DNA of 64,000 nt, taken from the NCBI RefSeq assembly GCF_007004725.1, contig NZ_ML660167.1, positions 310,001 to 374,000 of the forward strand. Reading direction: 5' to 3'. This DNA is from Aliikangiella coralliicola. Its GTDB lineage: Bacteria > Pseudomonadota > Gammaproteobacteria > Enterobacterales > Kangiellaceae. The position numbers and the translations under genes are program-made. The notes beneath the pieces were generated by a model. That model saw only the letters and a program-made list of their open reading frames with translations, was not told where the DNA came from and ran no database searches. This document shows positions 1 to 12,400 of the stretch, piece after piece. Numbering within the stretch: position 1 is the stretch's first letter; each line of letters begins with the position of its first letter.

Positions 1-611
1 TCGTTGCTGATAATATCGTAAAAAATTTCAGCGCCACTTTGGCCGCCGCCGATAATAGCGACCTTTCTACCATCATATTTTTTTTTGTATTTCATGTGGG
101 CCGCAGAATGATGATAGCTGGAAATATTTTTGGGCTCAGCGCATGCTGGAAATTTGAGTTTAATCCCGCACCCCAGCACCAAGTGTTTACTACGCAAATA
201 TCGACCTTTATCAGTCTCTACAAAAAATTGATTATCTTCATAGTTGATACTAGTTACATCAACAGAATATTGAATACTCTTGATGCCGTTGGCAGCCCAT
301 TTAAGATATTCACTGAACTGCTTTCTTGTTGTCGCGTGTCCTTTGCGGTTAAAGAATTGGTAGAGAATACCTCGCTCTTGTAGGTAGTTTAAAAAGCTAA
401 ATCGATTCGTCGGCTCAACTGGAGTGACGATATCTTTTATTGGATCGGTTTGCATTTCTGTTTTTGGCAGCATCATATCGCCATGCCATGAAAACTGACT
501 CTTCTTATCTAAAAAAACATAGTTGCTATGTCCTTTATCCTCCAGTAAAGCAGCCAGACTTAAATTAAAGACACCAGCCCCTACACCGATAAATTCGTAT
601 AGTTCTTCCAT
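1..611 (-). CDS. L-ornithine/L-lysine N-monooxygenase, partial (C-terminal part beyond window)
   Basis: This is the N-terminal 203 codons of an FAD/NADPH-dependent amine N-hydroxylase of the IucD/PvdA/SidA family, which makes N-hydroxy-ornithine or N6-hydroxylysine for hydroxamate siderophores and related peptides. I translated the reverse strand by hand and it is open from ATG at 609-611 to the window edge. It shows the FAD-binding start (residues near 8-20, IGVGAGVFNLSLAALL), the family signature FSWHGDMMLP, and the NADPH-binding motif GGGQSGAE near residue 185. The gene is divergent from the arginase and the lipopeptide operon. Arginase supplies ornithine and the first A domain of that operon has an ornithine-type pocket, so a shared ornithine theme is plausible. 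Whether the substrate is ornithine or lysine cannot be told from this part. Confidence 0.85.
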   Translation of the reverse strand, partial: MEELYEFIGVGAGVFNLSLAALLEDKGHSNYVFLDKKSQFSWHGDMMLPKTEMQTDPIKDIVTPVEPTNRFSFLNYLQERGILYQFFNRKGHATTRKQFSEYLKWAANGIKSIQYSVDVTSINYEDNQFFVETDKGRYLRSKHLVLGCGIKLKFPACAEPKNISSYHHSAAHMKYKKKYDGRKVAIIGGGQSGAEIFYDIISN

Positions 612-1611
612 ATAATACTCCAATTATTTTTGTTATGAACTCGACTACCAATACCCTTAAAATATTATTAATATCCAATGTTTAAGTTTAGTTCCGTACA
701 ATCAAGCTCCATTATTCCTCTCATACGGAAAAGTTTCTGGCGCGCTAGCCCACTCAACAAACCTGGTTTATTGAATAAATAAAATGCTACAACTCATTAT
801 TTCCTGACAAGTCATAGCCGAACACCTTTTCATGTTCGAGGATAAAGATTAATTATTACTTTTGTCTGAAATTAACTTGACTGTCTTTTTTTCGGTTCGT
901 TCAACAATCTTTTTATCAACTGAAATCTTTTTATCAACCAAATATTTATAAATCTATTTGTGAGATTTTAATCAACCAAAACAACAAACACTCACTCCTT
1001 CCTATCCTTGCATATTGAATTACCTTGATATTTTCCTTGTCCTCTACTCCCTCCTCCCAAAAAAAATTATAAACGCCAACTTGAATATCGAAATAAGAAA
1101 TATTATTGGACAACCTTTAAATCGTCAACGATTTTTATCACATATACAGATAATTAAAGCGCTCGAAAATTAAGCGGTGTAGAAAAAAACAAATTCATAA
1201 AACTGTCACGTAAAGCTTTCTTGTCCAAGAGTAAAAACAAAAAGCGAACAAAACCATTATCAAAAATCTAGAAAGCCCGTAAGGTTCGGCGTTAGTCCAC
1301 CTTTGTTTTTTTTACCTCTATTCAGCTATCGATTAATGACATAACAATTTCATAACGCACTAGCTAGCCAATCTTGCTTATCAAATTTTATGATAGAGTT
1401 TTGAAGCATAGGTTCCTCTCTTGCCAATATTGCAAACCAGAAATAATTAAAGAAACATCTCTCAAAGAGAACTCTTGAATTGTTTTATCGATTCTGTGGA
1501 GATAGAGGCCTGAGAAGGTGTGCTTTCTGTTTCAAACAGCATGACAGATAACCAGGGCGAGATAATTTCCAATTAACATTAGTCACTCCATTCAAGTTCA
1601 GCGCGCTTGCT

Positions 1612-1633
1612 AATCATTCCTTTTCAAATGATT
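1612..1633. promoter_or_regulatory. Inverted repeat upstream of arginase
   Basis: A perfect 7-bp dyad, AATCATT (1612-1618) and AATGATT (1627-1633), separated by 8 bp. It lies about 150 bp upstream of the arginase start. The size and spacing would suit a dimeric regulator, but it could be chance in AT-rich DNA. Confidence 0.25.
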
Positions 1634-1726
1634 CTCTCGCCAATTGCTCGCAAAAAAAATCCTGCATGACTTTTACTTTTAAACTTTCAGTTTCTGATTT
1701 AGTAAAGCTTACTTCGAATTCTACTT

Positions 1727-1748
1727 GACAGGCTTCGGGCTGCCTGTC
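1727..1748 (+). promoter_or_regulatory. Hairpin or operator dyad in the arginase leader
   Basis: GACAGGC (1727-1733) and GCCTGTC (1742-1748) form a perfect 7-bp GC-rich dyad with an 8-nt spacer, ending about 40 nt upstream of the arginase start codon. No T-run follows, so it is not a classical terminator. It may be an operator or a leader stem-loop. Confidence 0.35.
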
Positions 1749-1787
1749 TAATGTAACAAAAATTTTCCAACAGGAAGGATGAAAATA

Positions 1788-2702
1788 ATGAAAAAAAAAT
1801 TCAAAAAAATGTTATTGGTAGAGTGTGATTTAGGTGGGCCAGAAGCTGGTGCGGCTTTAGGGCCAAACGCACTGTATTCTCTATTGGGCGAGAATGCAGA
1901 GTTGGTTGATGTCATTCGTTGTGCAGAAATATCCGATTGCCACAATACGACACCACAAGCACACAACCTGAAAGAAATTAACGATTGTCTCTATCAAATA
2001 TCTCAGAGCGTCTCTGAGTTTTTTAAAAAAAATCAAAATGAATCTTTAGGAATAATTGCCGGCGATCATAGTACAGCTTGCGGAAGCTTAGCGGGTTTAA
2101 AAACTGCCAATCCTGATGCTCGCATTGGCGTCATATGGATTGATGCACATGCAGACATCCACTCTCCTTATACGACTCCGAGTGGCAATGTTCACGGCAT
2201 GCCGATTGCTGCAGCTGTTGGCGCAGATCATAAAAAAATTGCGATTAACTCTATTGATCAAGAGACTCACGCGGAATGGGAAAAAACCAAGCGACTAAGC
2301 CAATCTTCTTTCACACTCAATGACTTGGTTTATATCGGAATTCGCGATTTAGAACAACAAGAGCAAGAAGTATTAGAACAACATAATATTCCACATTATT
2401 CTGTTTCTTCCGTTAGTAGACTAGGCGGAACCGAAGTAGCAACGGCCGCTTTAAAATATCTCGAACATTGTAGTTCAATTTATGTTTCATTTGACATTGA
2501 CTCTTTGGATGCCGAGTTAGTTCCTGGAACCGGAACACCTGTCACCGACGGACTGGATGCTTTTAACACGATGAAAATTATCTCGACCTTAGCGGCATCC
2601 GACAAAGTTAAACTACTTGAAGTCGTTGAGATAAACCCGTTACTCGACCAGGGAAATAAAACAACTGAATTAGTTGCGCGTATATTGGAAGGTGTTTTTT
2701 AG
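1788..2702 (+). CDS. Arginase (ureohydrolase family)
   Basis: Binuclear-manganese ureohydrolase, most like arginase, which hydrolyses L-arginine to L-ornithine and urea. The metal-binding signatures are intact: AGDHS (His near 94), DAHAD (residues 119-123) and SFDIDSLD (Asp near 236 and 238). GNVHGMP and a late VEINPLLD also match arginase rather than agmatinase. The length of 304 aa is normal. The start at 1788 is chosen because AGGAAGG (1772-1778) directly abuts the ATG at 1779 but lies 9 nt from the ATG at 1788. It sits upstream of and co-directional with the lipopeptide synthetase, whose first A domain has an ornithine-type code, so a precursor-supply role is a reasonable inference. A housekeeping role is the alternative. 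Confidence 0.85.
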   Translation: MKKKFKKMLLVECDLGGPEAGAALGPNALYSLLGENAELVDVIRCAEISDCHNTTPQAHNLKEINDCLYQISQSVSEFFKKNQNESLGIIAGDHSTACGSLAGLKTANPDARIGVIWIDAHADIHSPYTTPSGNVHGMPIAAAVGADHKKIAINSIDQETHAEWEKTKRLSQSSFTLNDLVYIGIRDLEQQEQEVLEQHNIPHYSVSSVSRLGGTEVATAALKYLEHCSSIYVSFDIDSLDAELVPGTGTPVTDGLDAFNTMKIISTLAASDKVKLLEVVEINPLLDQGNKTTELVARILEGVF

Positions 2703-2719
2703 TTAATCTATTAACTATT

Positions 2720-2749
2720 AAAGTATTAGTAATTGTTAAAGTACTTTTT
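2720..2749 (+). terminator. Possible weak terminator after arginase
   Basis: AAAGTA (2720-2725) can pair with TACTTT (2742-2747), followed by T residues, 18 nt after the arginase stop. The stem is short and AT-rich with a 16-nt loop, so termination would be weak at best. Confidence 0.2.
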
Positions 2750-3213
2750 GCTGAGATATTTTTTAGTTGAAATGTTTTTAGTCGCCTTTCATTTTTCTGC
2801 GAGATTTTTTTGAGCTAATTAATAATGCTACTTGCAATTTGTTATGCGATCTTCTCCTTTTTTAAAAGTCGACTTTCAGTATTAGCAATCACTAATCAAA
2901 CGCACTTTTATCTGAGAAAAAAATTTGTAAAAAATATCTCAAATTATTTTCCAATTTTTTATTTAATGCCTGTATAGTTCACCTATCTCACAAAACAAAA
3001 AAAAGTGCGACATCAAACATTACATGTTGCGATACAAATAAAAGTCACAATAAAAGCAAATAGCAATCTAAAGAGAAAAAAAACTGGAACGGTCATTTTA
3101 AGATAATAAAACTCAATTAGAGTTTTAAATTTAAAATCACATAAAAGGAGAGTAAATTGCAAAAGTTCGATACTTCAAAAAAATAGTCGCCACTACCCAA
3201 ACTCAACTATAGA

Positions 3214-3229
3214 TTTAGGCCAACCTAAA
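3214..3229 (+). promoter_or_regulatory. Leader hairpin upstream of lipopeptide synthetase
   Basis: TTTAGG (3214-3219), loop CCAA, CCTAAA (3224-3229) is a perfect 6-bp stem. The right arm overlaps a second imperfect pairing of CTAAACTCT with the AGAGTT/GTTTAG tract at 3241-3253, so two alternative structures are possible. Function unknown. Confidence 0.25.
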
Positions 3230-3344
3230 CTCTCTGCCAAAGAGTTAGTTTAGAGTTTGCGCGCAATTAAAATATTAACAAAGCAAGGTGGAGATAAGGT
3301 GAGAAAGAACAAGGATAGCTTGGATTCGTAGACAGGGGTCACTT

Positions 3345-3386
3345 GATCTGAGAATAAACAAAATAGATCTGATAATAAAAAAATTC
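3345..3386 (+). promoter_or_regulatory. 21-bp-period direct repeat (candidate operator)
   Basis: Two adjacent 21-bp units (3345-3365 and 3366-3386), each beginning GATCTGA and followed by AATAAA, match at about 17 of 21 positions. A 21-bp period places both copies on the same helix face. They lie 69-110 bp upstream of the synthetase start, which suits a regulator-binding array. Confidence 0.35.
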
Positions 3387-3454
3387 AGCATCATCAAATC
3401 TCATATCGAAGTTTTTCCAAGCGTAGATAAATAACAAGAAAAGGGTTTTCTTTT

Positions 3455-6400
3455 ATGGAAACATTAACTAGTTGTGCTCGAAAAAAAATTAGAAATAACG
3501 CACTCAATAAAGATAAGCTTGATAGCCAATACGAAAATTTTAGCTGTATAACCGAGATACTCAGTCAGCGTGCCGAGCTAGAAAGCAATGTACAAGTTTT
3601 TAACTTTATAAGTGAGGGTGAAAAGAAACCAACTACCTTAACTTTTGAAACCCTTCATCGCAAAGCGACACGAATCGCGCGAAGATTATTGCGACAGTAT
3701 CAACGAGGCGATCGCTTGTTATTGCTCTTTCCTCCCGGAGAAGCCTTTGTACTCGCTTTTTACGGATGTCTTTATGCTGGTATTGTTGCTGTTCCGACTT
3801 ACGCACCACGAAAGAATCAGAACTTAACGCGTTTAAAAAAGATTATTCTAGATGCAAACGCAAAAGCAATTCTGTCCGAAAGCAGCATTTTCGCCTATGG
3901 ACGCGACTGGTTTGTCGGCGATTCACAATTAGCTGATTTACCCTGGTTGCAGAGCGATGTTCTTTTAGCGCCGGAAACTAATCTACCAAATAACGATCTA
4001 TCTGACACTGAATTGCCAAGCGTTAGCGGCAAAGATATCGCAATGTTGCAATATACTTCTGGTTCAACCGGAAACCCTAAAGGTGTTGTAGTTCTGCATC
4101 AAAATATCATGAACAATCAGATGATAATGCAACAAGCTTTGCAACATGACAGCACTTCTGTTGGTGTGAGTTGGTTGCCCCATTTTCATGACATGGGTCT
4201 ATTTTATGGTGTAGTACAACCTGTTTATGCTGGTTTCTTGATGCACTTAATGAGCCCAGCATATTTTTCACAAAAGCCGATACGCTGGTTGCAAGCGATC
4301 AGCCGATTTGGAGCGAGTACTAGTGGGGGTCCCAATTTTGCTTACGACCTTTGTGTCGATACAGCGAAAGAAGACGATTTGAAAAATATTGAGCTGAGCA
4401 GTTGGAAGTTAGCCTTTAACGGCGCAGAAACTGTTTCGGCAAAAACCTTAGATAATTTTGTGCATCGATTTAAACAATACGGTTTTGACAGGGTTTCTTT
4501 CTTCCCTTGTTACGGCATGGCAGAGATGACTTTAATTGGAACCACCGTCAAGATAGATGAAAACCCTCAAGTACTTTATCTGGACACAAAAAAACTAGAA
4601 CAAGGTATAGCGAGTGAAGTAAATAGTAAGAACTCAACCTACGCAGTGGTTTCCACTGGTAAAAGCTGGGCAAACCATCATGTGGCCATTGTTAACCCCA
4701 ATACTAAGTGCCGTTGCGCAGATTCTGAAGTGGGTGAAATTTGGTTTAAGGGAAAAAGCGTTGCTGACGGTTACTGGAATAATGTAGAGGCAAGCGAAGA
4801 GAATTTTCAGGCGTTTATCCTTGATACTAATGACGGGCCCTATTTGAGAACTGGTGATCTCGGTTTCGTCAAAAACGACGAACTCTATGTTAGTGGCCGA
4901 TGTAAAGATATTCTCATCATTCGTGGACGCAATTATTATCCGCAGGATATTGAAGCAATCCCAGCTAGAGAAAGTGCTTGTGTGAAAAATGGCGCCGCTG
5001 CCTTTACCATTCAGATAGAAAATGAAGAGCGACTAATATTGGTACAAGAAATTAAACGTACCTATATTAGAAAAACGAATCACGCCAAGCTAGCTCAAAC
5101 TATTAAAAAAAATATTTCACAAGAGTGCGGTATTCTCCTTTATGACATTGTTCTGATTAAACCGAATCGTTTGCTAAAAACTTCCAGCGGAAAAATTCAG
5201 AGGCAAGCAAACAAAAAAGCTTACCTTGATGGTCAATTCGATGAGATTTATCAAATGGATATTGATAATTATTCTAAGGTGATTAAACGGTCAGGAAAAG
5301 AATTACAGGATTCGGAAGTCAAGTTAATCGATAACACCAACACAATAGTTAATACGCAAAAAGAATCAACCTCTAAAAAACATTCCGACAAATTTCTTGA
5401 AACGGCAAAAAATTGGTTGGTAAAACGCGTAGCCGAGCTAACCGGAGCTTCCCCTGCAGCGATAAGTTGCGATGAAGAGTTTTCTGCACTGGGCTTGGAC
5501 TCACGATCAGCTATCGGTATAACAGGAGAGTTTTCTCAGACATTTGATATCGACGTGCCACCAACCCACATTTACGACTACCCAACGATTAATCAACTAT
5601 GTAGTGCGCTAGTAGAAAGCCATCAGATGCCTGATACGAGTCAGTTAGACGACAATGATGGACGCAGAAAAATGGCTATAATTGGGCTATCCTGTCGCTT
5701 TCCTCAAGCAGAAAACGCCGATGAATTTTGGGCGTTGCTGAAACGCTCAGATAATGCCATTACCGAACCGCCAGGAGAAAGGCTCAACTTTCTAAATAAA
5801 AAATATCGTGGCGGTTATCTGCAAGATATTTCACAATTTGATGCCAATTTATTCTCGATATCGCCGAAAGAAGCGAAGTTAATCGATCCGCAACAACGAA
5901 TATTGTTAGAGCAAAGTTTTGAAGCACTCTTAGCCGCCGGCTACCAACCTAAACAACTTTCAGGATCGAAAACCGGCGTTTTTATCGGCATTAGTGCCAG
6001 TGACTATCGTGATATTTGTCTGAGTGAGCAAGCACAAAAAAGCCCCTACTTTGCTTCTGGCAACTCACTCAGTATTGCCGCCAATCGTTTATCGTATTTT
6101 TACGACTTTAGAGGTCCAAGTATTGCCGTTGACACCGCTTGCTCTAGTTCTTTAGTGGCATTCGATCTTGCGGTGCAAAGTCTACGCAAAGGCGATTGCG
6201 ACTTAGCGTTGGTAGGCGGCGTCCAACTCAATTTACTTTCAGAGCTGACAGAGTCATTGGACAATGCCAACATGCTCGCAGCTGATGGTCATTGCAAGGT
6301 GTTTGACGCGAGTGCAGACGGCTACGTTCGCGGTGAAGGATGTGGTGTCGTTGTATTAAAATGTTTATCAGATGCTCGGCAAAATCGAGATAAAATTCTA

Positions 6401-9400
6401 GCCGTTGTTTCTGGCGGCGCGGTCTATCAAGATGGTCGCAGTAACGGGCTAAATGCACCCAATGGTTTAGCGCAACAAGCGGTTATCAAAGAAGCTCTGG
6501 CGGATGCGAAAGTGACAGCTGATTCCGTCAGTTATGTCGAAGCTCACGGCACCGGTACAGAACTAGGTGATCCAATCGAGTTACGTGCACTTGATGCAAT
6601 TTACGGTCAGGCAAACAATCGTCAGAAAAAACTACTGGTTGGTTCAGTCAAAGCTAACATAGGGCACCTCGAAGCAGCTGCTGGAATCGCAGGACTAATC
6701 AAAACAATATTGTGTCTCGCTAACCAAACTCTGACCAAACAACTACATTTTAATAATCCCAACCCTCACATAGATTGGGATTCGATTAAGATCCGTATCC
6801 CCAACACAACTGAAAAGTGGACCAATGATAGTGCCCGCTATGCAGCAGTCAGCTCTTTCGGTTTTGGTGGTACGAATGCTCATATTATTCTTGAGCAAGC
6901 GCCCGGCGAAGAGACAACAAATGTTGACAAGCCTATTGTTCTGTCAAACGCCCTCCCTCACCTGCTCGTATTATCAGCCCACTCGGATATCGCACTCAGT
7001 CAGTTAGTAACTCGCTACAGGGAATTTATCAAAGGGCAAACAGAACAAGACCTAAAGCATATCTGTTATACGGCTGCTATTACACGTCCTGAATTTAAAC
7101 ATCGTGCAGCCATTTCCTTCGAAAATAAAAAAGATTTAGTGCAATTGTTAGAACACGACTCTCATGTTAGTGCCGAGAGCGTCATTGGTGAAATCGTGAG
7201 TGGTGAGATTAAGCCCGACAATCATGACGTCGCGTTTATCTATACTGGACAGGGATCTCAGTATCCAGATATGGGCAAAGCGTTATTCGATGTTTACCCG
7301 GTATTTCGAGACGCAATGAAACGCTGCGACGAAATATTCAAATCCATCACCGGTGATTCTCTGCTAAAAATTATTTATTCTACCGATAAAGTCGATAAGC
7401 AAAATGCTCAGATTCACCAGACCCAATTTACTCAACCAGCCCTATTCGCATTAGAATATTCGCTAACGCAACTCTGGTTTTCCTGGGGAGTTAAGCCAAG
7501 CTATGTCATGGGCCATAGTGCTGGTGAAATCGTCGCGGCGACCATTGCCGGAATACTCAGTTTGGAGGATGGCCTTAAATTTATAACTGCGCGAAGTCGT
7601 TTAATGCAACAAATGGTCCCCGGTAAAATGCTCAGCATTTTGGCGAAACAGGAAACTGTGGCCAATTTTATTCGAGATTACTCAAACGAAGTCACAATCG
7701 CTGCGGTTAATGGACCGACGAGTGTCGTGATCTCAGGCGTGAGAGAAACTATCGATACCATTCAACAAGCGCTAGAGAAAAATGCCATTATTTCTCGCGA
7801 ACTAAATGTTTCGCACGCTTTTCATTCTCCTTTAATGAACCCTATGTTACCCGAGATGGAAAGCGTGTTGAACACGCTCGATTTCCACCCCCCTAAAATT
7901 AAATTTGTAGATAACCTTACCTCAAAAATCAACAATAGTGAGGTCGCAAACAGTCATTATTGGTTGCAACATATTCGCTCACCGGTGCAATTTTTTGATA
8001 GCATCAAAACACTTATTGAAAACTCATGTCACTTGTTTCTTGAAATTGGACCGACCCCTAATCTGTCGAGTATGGGGGCTCAATGTGTGACAAACCAACC
8101 AACAAAATGGTTACCTTCCCTACGGCCTGGCTCGAACGATTTATCAAATATTTTACGAAGCCTGGGCTCCCTTTTTGTGCAAGGCTTTGATCTCAAATGG
8201 CAGAACATTTTTCAGCCGTTTAATTGCGAGCGAACAGAGATTCTACCCCATTATTTTCAACGCCAACACTTCTGGATTAAAGAGGATTTATCCAGCAGCA
8301 ATTTGACGCTTACAAAATCAGACAACGAACACTCGCCCATTGCTCAACCCTTTAATACCAGCGCTAATGGTGCTTCCCCTTCAAGTCCAGTGCATTCTGA
8401 ACAAGACACAGCTAGCATCGATTTGCCGAATGATGTAACCCGAGAAACTACAGTGAAGACATTGTCCAACCAGGAAGCAAGTTCAATGGCCACAAATACA
8501 GTTTTAAAAACATTAAAAGAATATCTTGCCAAAAGCCTGGGCTCTACAGCCAATCAGGTGGACATTAACTCACCATTAATCGAAATTGGCGCAGATTCAC
8601 TCATTATTGTAGAGTTTGCGCGTCAGGTCGAAACGAAATACGAGTTAACATTTAGCGTACCGCAATTTTTTCAGGAGTTGGCGACGCTCAATAAGCTAGC
8701 CACTTACATTGTCGAGAACAGCAATGTCAGTATTTTACCTGCTTCTAGTTTAAATCAAAATCAGGAGAATTCGACAACGCAATCTCTCTCTTCGGAATTA
8801 CCACGTGAAGAAAGCGACCAAGTGTTGCCGAAGAATAAGCCATTTCCATCAATGAATCACGAGATGGCAGAAGCAGTGATCGCGGGAATTCCACAAATTA
8901 TGAATGCGCAACTACAGTATGCTACTCAGGTTAGTTCTGAGTTCGCACAAACGGCATTAGTTGATGTTACCGCACAACAATTAAACTACCTTCGCGACTG
9001 CACTGCAGAGCAATCTCTCACGGCAATGGCGACCACTGCCGACAAAACTAACTTGCATCAAATTTCCGAAGCTGCCGGGCGATTCGCAAAAGCTCAAAGC
9101 GACATCACCAGCTTACAACCGAGTAAAAACTCGCAAACCGCGACTGCCGAGGCTAAAGCAAACACGCCAGATGACAGCCAGCTAAACGTGAGAAGCGAGA
9201 GCCAGCAAACGGCGACCCTCCCCCCCTGGAAAATAGCGCCCATAGTTAAGACCAGCTTGCAACCAGCACAACAACGCCATCTTGATACACTGACCGAGCA
9301 ATACACAAAAAAAACTGCAGGCTCTAAGCAATTATGTCAAGAGTATCGCGCAGTTTGCGCCGATGGTAGAGCCTCGGCAGGGTTTCGATTATCGACCAAA

Positions 9401-12400
9401 GAAATGCTCTATCCTATTTACGGCGATCAAGCAAAAGGCGCTAAAACATGGGATATCGACGGAAACGAATATATTGATATCACCATGGGATTTGGCGTCA
9501 ATCTTTTTGGCCATCAACCAGAGTTTGTTACCAACGCGATTAGCAACCAACTTAATAAAACGATGCAATTGGGTTTGCAAACTCGTTTGTCCGGCGAAGT
9601 AGCCAGATTACTTTGTGAATTAACCGGTATGTCCCGTGTCACATTTTGCAATTCAGGCACCGAAGCGGTGATGACGGCACTAAGAATTGCCAGAGCTTCC
9701 ACCAATAGAAAAACAGTCGTTCAGTTCAAAGGATCTTATCACGGCCATTATGATGGTACTCTGGCCGAAGCCGGTTTTGATTCTAAGGAGTCCGTTCCAC
9801 TAGCACCCGGCGTAAATCAAGGGGCGATAGAAAACGTTGTCTTATTGGAATACGGCAGTGACGAAGCACTAGAAACGATCGCGAGCCTTGGCGGCGAAGT
9901 TGCCGCGGTTTTAGTCGAGCCAGTTCAAAGCAGACATCCAGATTTGCAGCCTGCTGAATTCCTAACGCAGCTTCGGCAAATTACAACCGACCACAACATT
10001 GTATTAATTTTCGATGAAATGATTACCGGATTCAGAATTTTACCGGGTGGTGCGCAGGAATGGTTTGGTGTCGAAGCGGATATGGCCACTTATGGCAAGA
10101 TTGTCGGCGGAGGAATGCCCATCGGCGTGCTTGCCGGCCGTGGTGAGTTGATGGATCAAATTGATGGTGGTTGCTGGCAATACGGCGACGACTCTTTCCC
10201 GCAAAGTTCGACCACTTTTTTTGCCGGTACTTTCTGTAAACATCCACTGACGATGGCAGCAGCTCACGCCGTTTTAAACGAAATAAAAAAGCGGGGCCAA
10301 AAGATGTACGGCGACCTCAACCGAAAGTCGTTTAATTTTGTCAATCGAGTCAACAGCTTCTTTCAACAGCAACAAGTGCCGATTGAATTAGTTCACTATG
10401 GCTCTCTATTTCGCTTTGTTTTTAGTGGCAATCTTGATGTGCTCTTTTACAATTTTCTTAATCGAGGATTATATATCTGGGAAGGAAGAAATTGCTTTTT
10501 ATCTACCGCTCATACCGATTCAGACATCGACAAAATTTATAACATTATCGTTGAAAGCGTTACAGCGCTAATTAACGATGGCTTTTTTGCTGTCGAACAA
10601 GCGCAACTTTCTCATGATCGAAATGAAAACAACCAGCTCGCACATAAGAATTCCGAAGTTGAAAACATGACCCAAACTGCGCTTTCCGTTGGCAAGGAAT
10701 TTCCAATGCTAGAAGCGCAACAACAGTTGTGGGCGATAGATAACATCGATGAACAGGCGGGGCTTGCTTACCATGTGAGTTTGACGATGGAGCTCACTGG
10801 AAACCTGCAAAAACCAGCGCTTAAGTTGGCTTACCGATCGCTCATTGATCGTCACCCCGCCTTTCGTGTGTGTTTTAGTGACAATGGTGAATCACAATAC
10901 TACCAAGCTACCCCGGATGACCTGGAAATAACAGAGTTAGATTTTTCCAATGAACCGATAGAAAATCGGTCACAATGCATTGAGAGTTTGATTGATAGTG
11001 AAAACAATCGACCTTTTGATCTGACCCAAGACTTATTAGTGAGATTGTTATTGATTCGACTTGACTCAAACCAATACTTACTTCATTTGCGAACTCACCA
11101 TATTGTTTCCGACGGATTATCGCTGAATATCTTGCTACAAGAACTTACCGAGTTGTATTCAGCCAACTGCCAACAAACTAAAGCAAGTTTGCCGCCTGCC
11201 ATGGCGATCGATGAATATGTTAACTTACACAAAAACTATGACGTTTCTGCGAAAAAAACCGCTCAGGAAAAATACTGGTTGTCGCAATTTTCAGGTGAGC
11301 TTCCGGTCTTGAACTTACCTTACGATTATCATGCGACTAAAAAATCTTACCTCGGAAATTGCTATTCATTAACGCTACCAGAGGCGATTGTCGATCAAGC
11401 CAAACAACTTGCCAGGCAGCATCAATGTACCTTGTTTATGGCGCTATTTTCACTTTATGCACTATGGTTACATAAGCTAAGTGGACAGCGGCAACTAGTC
11501 ATAGGATTTCCGGTTTCAGGGCGCGGCATCGCTGACAAAAACGATACCAGTATTAACCACCTGATTGGCTACTGCACACACTTGTTGCCGGTGCTCAGTA
11601 CATTAGAAGAACAAGATAGTGTAAATCATTTTATCAGCGCAACACGGAATAATTTGCTACACGCATACGAAAATCAAGATTACCCTTACGCCAAACTTCT
11701 GAAACAGTTGCAACATAATCAAGATCTTCGAGAAAATCCACTTATTGGCTGCGTCTTTAACCTCGACAGCGTGAAACAAGCGCCCCGCTTCTATGACTTG
11801 GAGACAAGTTATTATGATAAAGAAGTCAGTTATGTCGATTTTGATATCTCCTTTAATTTTATTGAAGCATTTCACCAAAGCGATGATAATTCCCTGGAAG
11901 GCGACATAAAACAAAATACTAGTGAGTTAACTTTAGAATGTGAATATCGAAGTGATCGGTTTAAAGAAAGTACCATCGCTCGATTTATCGAGCATTTTAT
12001 TACTCTACTCGATACGACAGCCTCACAGCCTGATTTGCTTTGTCGGGAACTATCCCTTTTAACTCAACAACAAAAATCACTCATAATCTCTGACTGGAAT
12101 CAGACGAATCAAACGAATCCGTCAGCGACAACATTTATTGAACTATTCGAAAGGCAAGTTAAACGTCGGGGAAATAAACCGGCGGTTGTTTTTAAAGACG
12201 AAGCACTAACTTACCAGTCGCTCAACCACCGTGTAAATCAGTTGGCTCATTTATTGTTAGAACAAGGTGTTAATCGTGGTGACATTGTGGCTGTTTATCT
12301 CGACAAGTCTGTTGAGCAAATACAAAGCGTACTCTCGGTATTAAAATGCGGAGCCGCCTATCTTCCAATTGATGGCTCATTAAGTGCAGAAAGAGTCGAG

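Larger units (their letters stand above)
612..1787. other. Long divergent intergenic region
   Basis: About 1.2 kb of AT-rich DNA between the monooxygenase and the arginase with no convincing coding frame. It must hold the promoters of both genes. It contains two small dyads: AATCATT/AATGATT at 1612-1633 and GACAGGC/GCCTGTC at 1727-1748. I found no clear Fur box by eye. Confidence 0.5.
2703..3454 (+). other. Intergenic leader of the lipopeptide operon
   Basis: About 750 bp without a gene between arginase and the first synthetase. It has a weak AAAGTA/TACTTT stem followed by a T-run just after the arginase stop (2720-2749), a hairpin at 3214-3229 and a 21-bp direct repeat at 3345-3386. It probably holds the main operon promoter, which I cannot place with confidence. 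Confidence 0.5.

Noticed and set aside
39-383. Plus-strand open frame of 114 codons
   Set aside because: It is antisense to the clearly recognisable N-monooxygenase and has no family features.
612-760. Fur box in front of the monooxygenase
   Set aside because: AT-rich stretches resemble parts of the consensus, but no 19-bp dyad of the right form was found by eye.
1779-1787. Upstream ATG for arginase
   Set aside because: The AGGAAGG sequence touches this ATG with no spacer; the ATG at 1788 has a normal 9-nt spacing.
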